Source: Bacteroidaceae bacterium (GTDB lineage: Bacteria > Bacteroidota > Bacteroidia > Bacteroidales > Bacteroidaceae). Taken from it: 33,671 nt of DNA. Under the pieces are notes generated by a model, which was given only the letters and a program-made list of their open reading frames with translations, made no database searches and was not told the origin of the DNA. The position numbers were made by a program, and so were the translations under genes. The stretch covers positions 1 through 33,671 of the forward strand of contig JAFQUE010000047.1 in NCBI GenBank assembly GCA_017408685.1, given 5' to 3'. Of this stretch, positions 6,745 through 14,605 are shown in pieces. Positions within the stretch are counted from its first letter, which is position 1, and each line of letters starts with the position of its first letter.

Positions 6745-8814
6745 TCATAGGTGTGGACAAATAGTCTTTATTCCGTCACGTTCAAGCAAAGGCTCTATCT
6801 GGGGTCTTCTTCCGCGGAAACGTACATATAGTTCCATGGGGTGTTCGCTGTCGCCTTTGGCAAGTATCTCATCGCGGAACGACTGTGCCACCTTCATGTT
6901 CATGATACCCTCTTTCTTGAAGCGTGCGAAGGCGTCAGCGTCGAGAACCTCAGCCCATTTGTAACTGTAGTATCCTGCAGCGTAGCCTCCTGACATAATA
7001 TGTCCGAACTGCGGTGTTATGCCTGTTTCCTTTATTACCGGCATGAGTCTCAATGCCGCTGTTACGGATTGCTCGTACTCAAGAACATCACCTGCGAATG
7101 GAGCAGAAATGTTATGCCATGCCTGGTCTATAAGTCCAAGTCCCACTTGGCGCACACATTGGTATGCGGCCTTGAAGGTACTTGCCTCCTTTATCTTTGC
7201 AAGCATTTCCTGCGGCATGTTTTCGCCAGTTTTGTGGTGGAAAGCGAAATGCTTGAGGAACTCCTCTTCGGTAGAGAAGTTCTCCATTATCTGTGAAGGC
7301 AGTTCCACAAAATCCCAAAGCACATTGGGACTGCATTGTCCCGGGTATGTGACATCGGAGAGTATGCCGTGCAGGCAGTGCCCGAATTCATGCATGAGGG
7401 TATTGAACTCGTCATGACTGAGTAGAGTCGGTTTTCCCGGCAACGGTTTGCGATAGTTGGTCGACAGTGTGATGTGCGGTCGATGGTCTTTGCCGTCCTT
7501 GTCCTTGTATTGCGGTTTTATAGAGTCCATCCATGCTCCTGCATGTTTCCCCTTACGAGCAAAAAAGTCGCAATAGAGCAGTGCAAGGTACCGGCCGTCA
7601 TAGTCATACACTTCCCACACCTTTACGTCGGGATTGAATACCGGAATGTCATGGTTCTGTCTGAATGTCACTCCATAGAGTCTTGTGGCAAGGTAGAATG
7701 CGCCGTGTATTGCCTGGTTCAGTTCAAAGTACGGGCGCACAAGTTCGTCGTTGACACTGTATTTTTCCTCTTTCAGTTTCTCGGAGTAGTATGCAAAGTC
7801 CCAGCGCCGGAAACAGAACTCCCTTCCTTCACATTTGCGTGCATACTCTTCAATCTCCTTCACCTCCTCGCGTGCAGCCGGCAGATATGACCACGTCAGT
7901 TTGCCGAGCATTGAGAATACCGCGTCACTGTTCTGCGCCATGCGTTCCTCGAGCACATAGTCACTGTATGTGCTGTAGCCGAGAAGTTGTGCCAGTTCAA
8001 GGCGGCTGTTCACAATCTCCTTTACAATTTCCCTGTTGTCGTTGCTGTTTCCTTTGGCGCCGATAGTGTTGTATGCCATGTACATCTGCCTGCGCAGTTC
8101 CCTGTTGCGGCAGTATGTGATGAACGGCAGGTAACTCGGGCGGTGGAGCGTGAAAGTCCAACCCTCCACACCGTTTTCCTTTGCAAGATTGGCTGCCGCC
8201 TCAATTACATCGGCCGGCAATCCCTCAATGTCATTCTTGTCGGTAATGGTGAGCGTGAAAGCGTCGGTGTCCTTTATGCTGTTTTCCTGGAACTTAAGCG
8301 AAAGGGTCGTGAGTTTCTCTGTCAACCTGCAGTAGAGTTCACGTTCTTCGCCTTTAAGGTTTGCTCCTCCTCGCACGAATGAAAGGTATGTCTGCTCAAG
8401 CAACCTTTGCTGTGCTTTGTCCAGGTTTTTGTCATCGGTTTCATATACCTCCTTTATACGTGAGAACAACTTCTCATTCAATGATATGCTGTTCTGGTGT
8501 CTGGTGCATAATTGCTGTATTTCCTCTTCAACAGCAAGTATTTCGTCATAACTGCGTGAATTTATCAAGGCATTGAATGCGCATACGACTACGCTCAATT
8601 CTATCCCGGCATAGTCTAACTTGGCTATTGTGTTGTCGAAAGTAGCCTTTGCACTCTCATTGCATATCTCTTCAATAATCCTGTTCTCTTTTTCAATACA
8701 TGCCATTACGGCCGGCACAAAGTGCTCGAGTGTTATGCGGTCATATGGCACTGCACCTAATTGGGAGGTGAAAGACTGCAGCAAAGGGTTGTTCTCTTCT
8801 TTATTCCTGTTCAT
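6745..8814 (-). CDS. M3 family dipeptidyl carboxypeptidase / oligopeptidase
   Basis: This 689-residue zinc metallopeptidase is in the thimet oligopeptidase family (Dcp / oligopeptidase A). The zinc site HEFGH is at 475-479, with Glu476 catalytic. The third ligand is Glu504 within DFVELPSQIMENF. The long helical N-terminal region that forms the enclosed channel is present, and total length fits Dcp (about 680). There is no signal peptide, so it probably acts in the cytoplasm and degrades short peptides. It is the first gene of the cluster with the lipoprotein, dCMP deaminase and S41 peptidase. The pairing of an oligopeptidase with a processing protease suggests peptide turnover. Dcp and OpdA cannot be separated confidently by eye. 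Confidence 0.92.
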   Translation of the reverse strand: MNRNKEENNPLLQSFTSQLGAVPYDRITLEHFVPAVMACIEKENRIIEEICNESAKATFDNTIAKLDYAGIELSVVVCAFNALINSRSYDEILAVEEEIQQLCTRHQNSISLNEKLFSRIKEVYETDDKNLDKAQQRLLEQTYLSFVRGGANLKGEERELYCRLTEKLTTLSLKFQENSIKDTDAFTLTITDKNDIEGLPADVIEAAANLAKENGVEGWTFTLHRPSYLPFITYCRNRELRRQMYMAYNTIGAKGNSNDNREIVKEIVNSRLELAQLLGYSTYSDYVLEERMAQNSDAVFSMLGKLTWSYLPAAREEVKEIEEYARKCEGREFCFRRWDFAYYSEKLKEEKYSVNDELVRPYFELNQAIHGAFYLATRLYGVTFRQNHDIPVFNPDVKVWEVYDYDGRYLALLYCDFFARKGKHAGAWMDSIKPQYKDKDGKDHRPHITLSTNYRKPLPGKPTLLSHDEFNTLMHEFGHCLHGILSDVTYPGQCSPNVLWDFVELPSQIMENFSTEEEFLKHFAFHHKTGENMPQEMLAKIKEASTFKAAYQCVRQVGLGLIDQAWHNISAPFAGDVLEYEQSVTAALRLMPVIKETGITPQFGHIMSGGYAAGYYSYKWAEVLDADAFARFKKEGIMNMKVAQSFRDEILAKGDSEHPMELYVRFRGRRPQIEPLLERDGIKTICPHL

Positions 8815-8897
8815 TTTCCTTCTGTTGCTTGTATGTTTATGCTGAATGGGCCAAAAGCGGTTGACAAGACCTTGCTGTGAACCGCATTCCGGTCATT

Positions 8898-8919
8898 TGC
8901 ATTATATAACGCAAAATTA
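8898..8919 (-). promoter_or_regulatory. Candidate promoter region of the M3 peptidase operon
   Basis: On the minus strand TAATTTTG (8919-8912) is a perfect TAnnTTTG element but lacks a TTTG about 19 bp upstream. Just downstream lies TTATATAATGCA (8909-8898), a TATAAT-like sequence repeated exactly ahead of htpG. Which element is used is unclear. The leader would be 80-90 nt. Confidence 0.3.
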
Positions 8920-8999
8920 AGCAATTATCTTCTTATATTTTTATCCGTTTTGACAAATTTAGTATAGTTAATGTTTTTTTGTATATTACAGTTGCCTAT

Positions 9000-9043
9000 A
9001 ATGCAAAAAGGAACCCTCAAAAGAAGGTTCCTTTTTTTGCATT
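9000..9043 (-). terminator. Terminator of nagA
   Basis: AGGAACC (9009-9015) pairs with GGTTCCT (9026-9032), extended by A/T pairs and outer AATGC/GCATT. The loop is 10 nt. On the minus strand the stem is followed by TTTTT. It begins 14 bp after the nagA stop. Confidence 0.85.
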
Positions 9044-9056
9044 GGATATAAGCCTG

Positions 9057-10220
9057 TTACAGGTTGTATGTCCCTTCAACAATTTCTCCCATAGCCCATA
9101 CAGCGCGAACGTTCAGGTCGTCGTCAAGAATCATGATGTCGGCGTCCTTGTCCTTCTGCAATGAACCCTTGCGGTCATATACGTTCATAATCTTTGACGG
9201 GGTCTCCGAAGCCATGCGGATAGCGTCGTCCAAAGGAATTTCCGCTTTCTGTACCAAAGTGCGTATAAGGCGGTCCATTGTAGCCACAGAACCGGCAAGT
9301 GCTGTGCGGTCGGCAAGTTTGCAAACACCGTCTTCGATGATTACGCGCGGGTCGAATGCAGTAGTGCTGTCGCTTGCTGCGCATGCAAGTGCGTCGGTTA
9401 TTACGCAGGCGCGCTCCACGCCCTTTATGTGGTGTACAAGGCGCAGAATTGTGGGAGGCACGTGAATACCGTCGGCAACAACCTCAACAGTCATATCCTC
9501 GTGCAGGTAGATACTCTCCACTGTACCTTCGTACTTGTATTCGCGGCGTTTGTGGAAACCGGGCATTGCATTGTAGAAGTGGGTTGCGTGTGTATAACCG
9601 TTCTTGCGTGCAGCATGGATATCATCATATTCTGCCTGTGTGTGGGCTACCGACGCGAGAATGCCTTTTGATGTGATGTATTTTCCGAACTGCATTGCAC
9701 CCGGTAGTTCAGGAGCAGCGTCCCAGCGCTTGATACAGTTCCACTTCTCGACAAGCGGAATGTACTCGTTGGGGTCGGGGTCCTTGATATTCTCGGGTAA
9801 CTGTCCGCCGGCCATTGCCATGTTCAGGTAATGACCTTCGAGGTGAAGACCAAGTACCGGACTGTTTGGTTCTGCCATAAGTTTGGTACATGTCTCTGCA
9901 GCAGCCTCAATCATGGGTACAGTAGATGATGAAAGGGTAGGGAAGATACTTGTTGTACCATGCTTCATGTGTGCCTTTATTGCACCGCGGAAAGCCTCTT
10001 CAGTACCTTCCATGAAGTCGCAACCGCCACCGCCGTGAATGTGGATTTCAACACCGCCGGGAACTACATACATACCCTTGGCGTCAATTACTTCTGCGCC
10101 TATAACGGCAAGGTCGCAGTTTGTTACTTCAAGAATCTTGTTATCACGGATGATAACCGAACCGTCCTTCAACCATCCCTGTGGGGTGAGGATTTTGCCA
10201 TTGATGATTTGCTTAAGCAT
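9057..10220 (-). CDS. nagA: N-acetylglucosamine-6-phosphate deacetylase
   Basis: This 387-residue amidohydrolase removes acetate from GlcNAc-6-phosphate to give glucosamine-6-phosphate, the first committed step of GlcNAc use and cell-wall amino-sugar recycling. The amidohydrolase signature HIHGGGG begins at His60, with His60 and His62. Metal ligands are Glu128 (in LEGHYLN), His193 (VAHT) and His214 (HATHFYN). The catalytic Asp276 is in VITDALA. Length is normal. There is no signal peptide, so it is cytoplasmic. It is transcribed alone and divergently from glnN. No nagB or transporter is adjacent. A perfect -7 element TAACTTTG lies upstream at 10304-10311. Confidence 0.93.
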   Translation of the reverse strand: MLKQIINGKILTPQGWLKDGSVIIRDNKILEVTNCDLAVIGAEVIDAKGMYVVPGGVEIHIHGGGGCDFMEGTEEAFRGAIKAHMKHGTTSIFPTLSSSTVPMIEAAAETCTKLMAEPNSPVLGLHLEGHYLNMAMAGGQLPENIKDPDPNEYIPLVEKWNCIKRWDAAPELPGAMQFGKYITSKGILASVAHTQAEYDDIHAARKNGYTHATHFYNAMPGFHKRREYKYEGTVESIYLHEDMTVEVVADGIHVPPTILRLVHHIKGVERACVITDALACAASDSTTAFDPRVIIEDGVCKLADRTALAGSVATMDRLIRTLVQKAEIPLDDAIRMASETPSKIMNVYDRKGSLQKDKDADIMILDDDLNVRAVWAMGEIVEGTYNL

Positions 10221-10625
10221 AATATTTGTGGTTAGTAATTGTGTTTTAGTCCTTTATGGCGGCAAGACACTGCTTGGCACATGCCTGCAATGCTCCTTTC
10301 CTACAAAGTTATTCAAATAATTGCATGTTGTTGCTCTTTTTGATGATTTTTTTATAAAAAATGTTCACATCTCTGGTTTCGGTCTGCTCAGGGACTGGAT
10401 CTTCATGCTTGTAGGATGTATTGACAATATCAATCGTTGATTTGACAAATTGTTTGTTAAATCTCTTGTATTGCTGACAAAATGATAAACATGTACTTTG
10501 GTATGTGTTTTGAAAAAAGTATCTGTGTTTCGCAAATTAGTATATAAAAATGGTTCCGGTTTTCAAAAAAAACTCCCTGCGTAAAAGAAAAATTATTTAA
10601 AAACAGTTCCTTTTTTATTAAATGC
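10221..10625. other. Intergenic region between divergent nagA and glnN
   Basis: No gene. It holds the nagA -7 element (10304-10311) and a cluster of TGACAA-type repeats: TTGACAAT (10421-10428), TTGACAAA (10442-10449) and CTGACAAA (from 10474). Between the first two is a small hairpin, ATCAA-tcg-TTGAT (near 10429-10441). The length and repeats suggest regulator binding, but no known operator is recognised. Confidence 0.4.
10304..10311 (-). promoter_or_regulatory. Candidate -7 element of nagA
   Basis: On the minus strand this reads TAACTTTG, a perfect TAnnTTTG. The same octamer precedes fabD (21749-21756). There is no clear TTTG about 19 bp upstream, so the promoter may depend on an activator. 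Leader length would be about 75 nt. Confidence 0.35.
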
Positions 10626-10656
10626 TTTGTGATTTTTTCTCTTGGTGTTATATTTG
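10626..10656 (+). promoter_or_regulatory. Promoter of glnN
   Basis: TTTG (10626-10629), exactly 19 bp, then TATATTTG (10649-10656) is a full match to the Bacteroidetes primary promoter. Transcription would start near 10662, inside the palindrome CACAG-TTT-CTGTG (10657-10669), leaving a leader of about 115 nt. Confidence 0.8.
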
Positions 10657-10732
10657 CACAGTTTCTGTGTGTTTGCAAAAAGTCACGCAAATGCACACTT
10701 TTTGTTCTGTCGGTAAAGTTGCCGCTTTGCGG
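10657..10732 (+). promoter_or_regulatory. Structured leader of glnN with possible operator
   Basis: Three inverted repeats follow the promoter. CACAG-TTT-CTGTG (10657-10669) overlaps the start site. CAAAAAGT (10676-10683) pairs with ACTTTTTG (10697-10704). CCGC-TTT-GCGG lies at 10722-10732. The first could be an operator and the others leader-RNA hairpins, which would suit nitrogen control of glutamine synthetase. No known riboswitch is recognised. Confidence 0.4.
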
Positions 10733-10777
10733 TCAAATAGTAAGACAGGTTGGTGAAACGTGTATACATTATTTAAT

Positions 10778-12961
10778 ATGCCAAAATTGAGATTCGAGGT
10801 GGTTACGGCTGCCTTTGCAAAGAATGCCGTTGAGGTGCCCGATTGCGACCTGCGTCCGTCGGAATATTTTGCGGTAAAGGTCTTCAACCGCGAAAAGATG
10901 TTCAAGTATCTTCCCAAAGATGTCTACAACAAACTCATAGATGTAATAGACAACGACGCTCCGCTCGACAGTTCCATTGCCGACAGCGTTGCCGAAGGCA
11001 TGAAACGATGGGCGGTGGAAAACGGCGCTACACACTATACCCATTGGTTCCATCCGCTCACGGAAACCACTGCCGAAAAACATGACGCTTTCATTGAACA
11101 CAATGGCAAGGGTGGTGTACTCGAGGAGTTCTCGGGCAAACTGCTTGTTCAGCAGGAACCCGATGCTTCATCATTCCCCAACGGCGGTATACGCAGCACA
11201 TTCGAAGCGCGCGGATACAGCGCTTGGGACCCCACATCACCGGCATTCCTCATGGACGATACGCTTTGTGTGCCCACGGTGTTCATCTCATACACCGGCG
11301 AGGCCCTCGACTACAAGGCACCGCTCCTGAAGTCGCTTCGTGCAGTGGACAAGGCTGCGACCGATGTGTGCCGTTATTTTGACAAGAATGTGAAGAAGGT
11401 TACAACCTACCTTGGTTGGGAGCAGGAGTATTTCCTCGTGGATGAGGGCATGTTGCTTGCCCGCCCCGACCTGTTGCTCACAGGCCGCACTCTCATGGGG
11501 CACGACAGCGCCAAGAACCAACAACTCGAAGACCACTATTTCGGCTCCATTCCCAAACGTGTAGCAGCCTTCATGAAGGAACTTGAGATTGAGGCTCTCA
11601 AGTTGGGCATTCCCGCAAAGACATGCCACAACGAAGCCGCTCCCAACCAGTTTGAACTTGCCCCGATATATGAGGAGTGCAATCTTGCCGTCGACCACAA
11701 CATGCTCATAATGGCAATAATGAAGGAGGTAGCCCGCCGTCATGGTTTCCGTGTGTTGCTGCACGAAAAACCATTCAAAGGCGTCAACGGTTCGGGCAAG
11801 CACAACAACTGGTCTTTGGGTACCGACACCGGCGTGCTTCTTATGGCTCCGGGCAAGAATGACAAGGACAACCTGCGTTTCATAACATTTGTGGTAAATA
11901 CGCTTGCAGCCATTTACCGCCATAACGGGTTGCTTAAAGCCAGCATAATGTCGGCCGCCAATGCACACCGCTTGGGTGCTGCCGAGGCGCCGCCGGCAAT
12001 AATCTCAAGTTTCCTCGGTTCACACCTTTCGTCGGTGCTCGACCACATGGAGACAACCGACGACGTGGTGAAAATCCTCAGCAAACGCGAATTGCGTCTC
12101 AACATTCCCGCTCTTCCCGAACTCATGATTGACAATACCGACCGCAACCGTACCTCACCTTTCGCCTTCACCGGTAACCGTTTCGAGTTCCGCGGTGTAG
12201 GTTCCGAGGCAAACTGTGCGTCGGCGATGATAGCCCTCAATACGGCAATGGCCGAGCAACTGACAATCTTCAAACAGGAGGTTGACGCTCTCATTGAAAA
12301 GGGTATTGCCAAGGAAGACGCTCTGGTGCAGGTTATACGCAAATACATAAAGTACAGTAAACCTGTGCGTTTCGACGGCAACGGTTATAGCGACGAATGG
12401 CGCCGCGAAGCGTCGCACCGCGGGCTCGACTGTGAGGCAAGCGCTCCCATAGTATTCGACCGCTATCTCGACAAAGAGAGCGTGGAAATGTTCCGCAAGA
12501 TGGATGTGATGACCGAAACAGAGCTCCGTGCCCGCAATGAAATCAAGTGGGAGATGTATACCAAGAAAATTCAGATTGAAGCCCGCGTGCTCGGCGACCT
12601 TGCGCTCAATCACATTGTACCCACGGCAACCAAGTACCAGAGCTCACTGCTTGACAATGTGATAAAGATGGAACAGGTGATTGGCAAGGAGGAGGGTGAC
12701 CGTCTGTCGGCCGGCAATATTGAACTTGTGAAGCAGATGGCAGGGCATGTCGAAGAGATTCGCCGTCTTGTGGCCGAACTTGTGGAGCGCCGCAAGGTTG
12801 CCAACCGCATTGCCACCGAACGCGAAAAGGCCATAGCCTATCACGACTCCGTTGCCCCAATGCTCGAGGAGATACGTTCACACATCGACAATTTGGAACT
12901 TGTGGTCGACAACGAACTTTGGACTTTGCCTAAGTACAGGGAACTCCTGTTTATTGTGTAA
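10778..12961 (+). CDS. glnN: Glutamine synthetase type III
   Basis: This 727-residue enzyme makes glutamine from glutamate, ammonia and ATP. GSIII is the large dodecameric form typical of Bacteroidetes and cyanobacteria. An N-terminal GSIII domain is followed by the catalytic barrel: EQE at 215-217 (metal ligands), NEAAPNQFE at 285-293, and GSGKHNNWS starting at 338, which includes the loop that binds nucleotide and glutamate. A helical C-terminal GSIII domain ends the protein. The frame opens 18 bp upstream at a GTG (10760), but the ATG at 10778 starts with the usual MPKLRFE-type beginning and gives the normal family length. It is transcribed alone from a strong promoter, divergently from nagA. 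Its stop lies 7 bp from the end of the convergent HsdR-N gene, with no terminator between. Confidence 0.96.
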   Translation: MPKLRFEVVTAAFAKNAVEVPDCDLRPSEYFAVKVFNREKMFKYLPKDVYNKLIDVIDNDAPLDSSIADSVAEGMKRWAVENGATHYTHWFHPLTETTAEKHDAFIEHNGKGGVLEEFSGKLLVQQEPDASSFPNGGIRSTFEARGYSAWDPTSPAFLMDDTLCVPTVFISYTGEALDYKAPLLKSLRAVDKAATDVCRYFDKNVKKVTTYLGWEQEYFLVDEGMLLARPDLLLTGRTLMGHDSAKNQQLEDHYFGSIPKRVAAFMKELEIEALKLGIPAKTCHNEAAPNQFELAPIYEECNLAVDHNMLIMAIMKEVARRHGFRVLLHEKPFKGVNGSGKHNNWSLGTDTGVLLMAPGKNDKDNLRFITFVVNTLAAIYRHNGLLKASIMSAANAHRLGAAEAPPAIISSFLGSHLSSVLDHMETTDDVVKILSKRELRLNIPALPELMIDNTDRNRTSPFAFTGNRFEFRGVGSEANCASAMIALNTAMAEQLTIFKQEVDALIEKGIAKEDALVQVIRKYIKYSKPVRFDGNGYSDEWRREASHRGLDCEASAPIVFDRYLDKESVEMFRKMDVMTETELRARNEIKWEMYTKKIQIEARVLGDLALNHIVPTATKYQSSLLDNVIKMEQVIGKEEGDRLSAGNIELVKQMAGHVEEIRRLVAELVERRKVANRIATEREKAIAYHDSVAPMLEEIRSHIDNLELVVDNELWTLPKYRELLFIV

Positions 12962-12968
12962 AGGACGG

Positions 12969-13430
12969 TCAGCGGCCGGTTACGATGGCACCGTATTCAG
13001 GAATCTCTTGCAGGAATGTGTAACAGTTCCTTTCGTAGTCCATTCTGCAACAGTAATGTTTCAGTCCGTTGCTTACGATGAGATAGTCCACTTTCAGTGT
13101 CAGGTTGTATCTTGATATCTGTGCAAAGACATCCTTGGTAATCTTTACCGTCGGTGCTTTGTACTCGACTATGACCCTCGGACGCAGTTCCTTGTCGTAC
13201 ACAACCGTATCGCAACGCCTTTTCATTCCGTTAAGTGCAATCTGCACCTCGTTTGCCATTAAAGCCGCGGGGAATGCCTTGCATGTACACAGGTAATTGA
13301 CGAAATGTTGCCTTACCCACTCTTCGGGGGTAAGGACCACATAACACTTGCGCAACGGGTCCAGGATTTGCGTCTTCCCGTCCTGTTCGCACAATTTTGT
13401 CTCGTATGCAGGCAAATTTAACGGTAACAT
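12969..13430 (-). CDS. Solitary HsdR N-terminal-type nuclease domain protein
   Basis: This 153-residue protein matches the type I restriction enzyme R N-terminal domain (HSDR_N_2-like) but lacks the helicase and other HsdR parts. The PD-(D/E)XK core is visible: Asp74 in RCD, then Glu89-Tyr-Lys91 in the strand VIVEYKAP. The N-terminal segment LTPEEWVRQHFVNYL is characteristic of the family. No hsdM or hsdS is nearby, so this is not a restriction system. The protein is a common stand-alone gene in Bacteroidales next to holA, and its role is unknown. I chose the ATG at 13430, which gives the usual MLPLNLP start. The frame extends to a GTG at 13487 through the palindromic leader, which I consider untranslated. 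Confidence 0.8.
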   Translation of the reverse strand: MLPLNLPAYETKLCEQDGKTQILDPLRKCYVVLTPEEWVRQHFVNYLCTCKAFPAALMANEVQIALNGMKRRCDTVVYDKELRPRVIVEYKAPTVKITKDVFAQISRYNLTLKVDYLIVSNGLKHYCCRMDYERNCYTFLQEIPEYGAIVTGR

Positions 13431-13434
13431 TTTA

Positions 13435-13527
13435 CTATCTTTGCGCAACGATAGTAACAAACGAGCGATAAACATTATGTTTATCACAGCGAGTGCTGTC
13501 TATTTTCGCGGTTTACTGCAAAGATAG
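13435..13527. promoter_or_regulatory. Overlapping regulatory region with nested palindromes
   Basis: The two -7 elements face each other: TATCTTTG at 13436-13443 on plus and the same octamer at 13526-13519 on minus. Together with neighbouring bases they form 10-bp inverted arms, CTATCTTTGC (13435-13444) and GCAAAGATAG (13518-13527). Between them lie GATAAACAT-T-ATGTTTATC (13467-13485), a perfect 19-bp palindrome, and ACAGC-gagt-GCTGT (13486-13499). CTATC/GATAG (13435-13454) is a further pair. Confidence 0.5.
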
Positions 13528-13549
13528 CAATACATTTTGATTTAGAAAA
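13519..13549 (-). promoter_or_regulatory. Promoter of the HsdR-N gene
   Basis: On the minus strand TTTT (13549-13546), a 19-bp spacer and TATCTTTG (13526-13519) match the Bacteroidetes promoter with one mismatch in the -33. Transcription would start near 13512, giving a leader of about 80 nt to the ATG at 13430. Confidence 0.5.
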
Positions 13550-13558
13550 TAAGTATAA

Positions 13559-14572
13559 ATGGCAAAATATACCTACGAAAGCATAATGTCGGAACTGAGG
13601 AGCGGTGTATATCGCCCCGTCTATTATCTCATGGGCGAGGAGGGCTATTTCACCGACCGCATAACCGGCTACATTATAGAAAATGCTCTCACCGAGGTTG
13701 AACGCGATTTCAACCTCACAGTCTTCTATGGTCTGGAAACCGATATCAATACAGTCATCAATACAGCCAAGCGTTTCCCCATGATGGCTGAACGTCAGGT
13801 GGTTGTGGTGAAGGAGGCGCAGGCGCTGAAAGACCTTGACCCGCTGGTGTATTATCTGCAGAATCCGCAGCCAACCACCGTACTTGTCTTTGCCCACAAG
13901 AACGGTTCCATCGACAAGCGCAAGAAGGTGGCTACCGAACTTGACCGGAATGGGGTAGTGCTCGACACAAAGAAGTACCGCGACGACCATCTGCCTTCTT
14001 TCATAGGTTCATACCTCAAGGAGAAAGGTCTCACGGCCGACCCCAAGTCGGTACTCATGCTGCGTGAATCGATAGGTGCCGACCTTGCACGTATTGCAGG
14101 AGAGATAGACAAACTTTCAATATCCCTGCCGCAAGGCACCTTGGCAATTACTCCCGAACTTGTCGAGGAACATATTGGCATAAGTAAAGAATACAACAAC
14201 TTTGAACTCCAGAATGCCATAATAAACAAAGATATATACAAAGCAAACAAGATAATAAACTACTTTGCACAGAACCCCAAGAAGAACCCTATCCAGATGA
14301 CCCTCGCGTTGCTGTTCAGTTTCTTCTCGAACCTGATGATGTGCTACTATGCACCCGAAAAGACCGAACGTGGTATCATGGAGTTCCTTGGACTGAAGAA
14401 CTCTTGGGGCGTGGGCGACTACCTCAAGGCAATGCGCAACTACCGTGCAATGCATGTGATGGATGTCCTTCACCTCATACGCATGGCCGACGCACAGTCA
14501 AAAGGTGCCGAAGGCGCACAGTTGCCCGACGGCGAGATAATGCGTGAATTGCTTTACAAGATTATGCATTGA
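13559..14572 (+). CDS. holA: DNA polymerase III delta subunit
   Basis: This 337-residue protein resembles HolA, the clamp-loader 'wrench' that opens the beta sliding clamp during replication. The N-terminal AAA+-like domain has the degenerate nucleotide site expected of delta: the GEEGYF segment (about 26-31) replaces a true P-loop. The characteristic block YYLMGEEGYFTDRIT and the downstream strand ERQVVVVKEAQAL fit PF06144. The C-terminal helical collar domain contains NNFELQNAIINKDIYKA. Length is normal (330-345). It is the first gene of a plus-strand operon with the RecB-like nuclease (33 bp downstream) and the NUDIX gene. The -7 element TATCTTTG at 13436-13443 is the best promoter candidate, though its -33 is poor. 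Confidence 0.93.
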   Translation: MAKYTYESIMSELRSGVYRPVYYLMGEEGYFTDRITGYIIENALTEVERDFNLTVFYGLETDINTVINTAKRFPMMAERQVVVVKEAQALKDLDPLVYYLQNPQPTTVLVFAHKNGSIDKRKKVATELDRNGVVLDTKKYRDDHLPSFIGSYLKEKGLTADPKSVLMLRESIGADLARIAGEIDKLSISLPQGTLAITPELVEEHIGISKEYNNFELQNAIINKDIYKANKIINYFAQNPKKNPIQMTLALLFSFFSNLMMCYYAPEKTERGIMEFLGLKNSWGVGDYLKAMRNYRAMHVMDVLHLIRMADAQSKGAEGAQLPDGEIMRELLYKIMH

Positions 14573-14605
14573 TTGCCGAATTACCAATCCTGAAAAAAAC
14601 ATTCT

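Noticed and set aside
9057-10220. NagA with His130 in LEGHYLN as an anomalous active site
   Set aside because: Metal ligands and the catalytic Asp are intact, and this variant is, as far as I recall, usual in Bacteroidetes NagA, so it is not treated as a finding.
11288-11968. 226-codon open frame antisense to glnN
   Set aside because: glnN on the other strand is unmistakable; this is a shadow frame.
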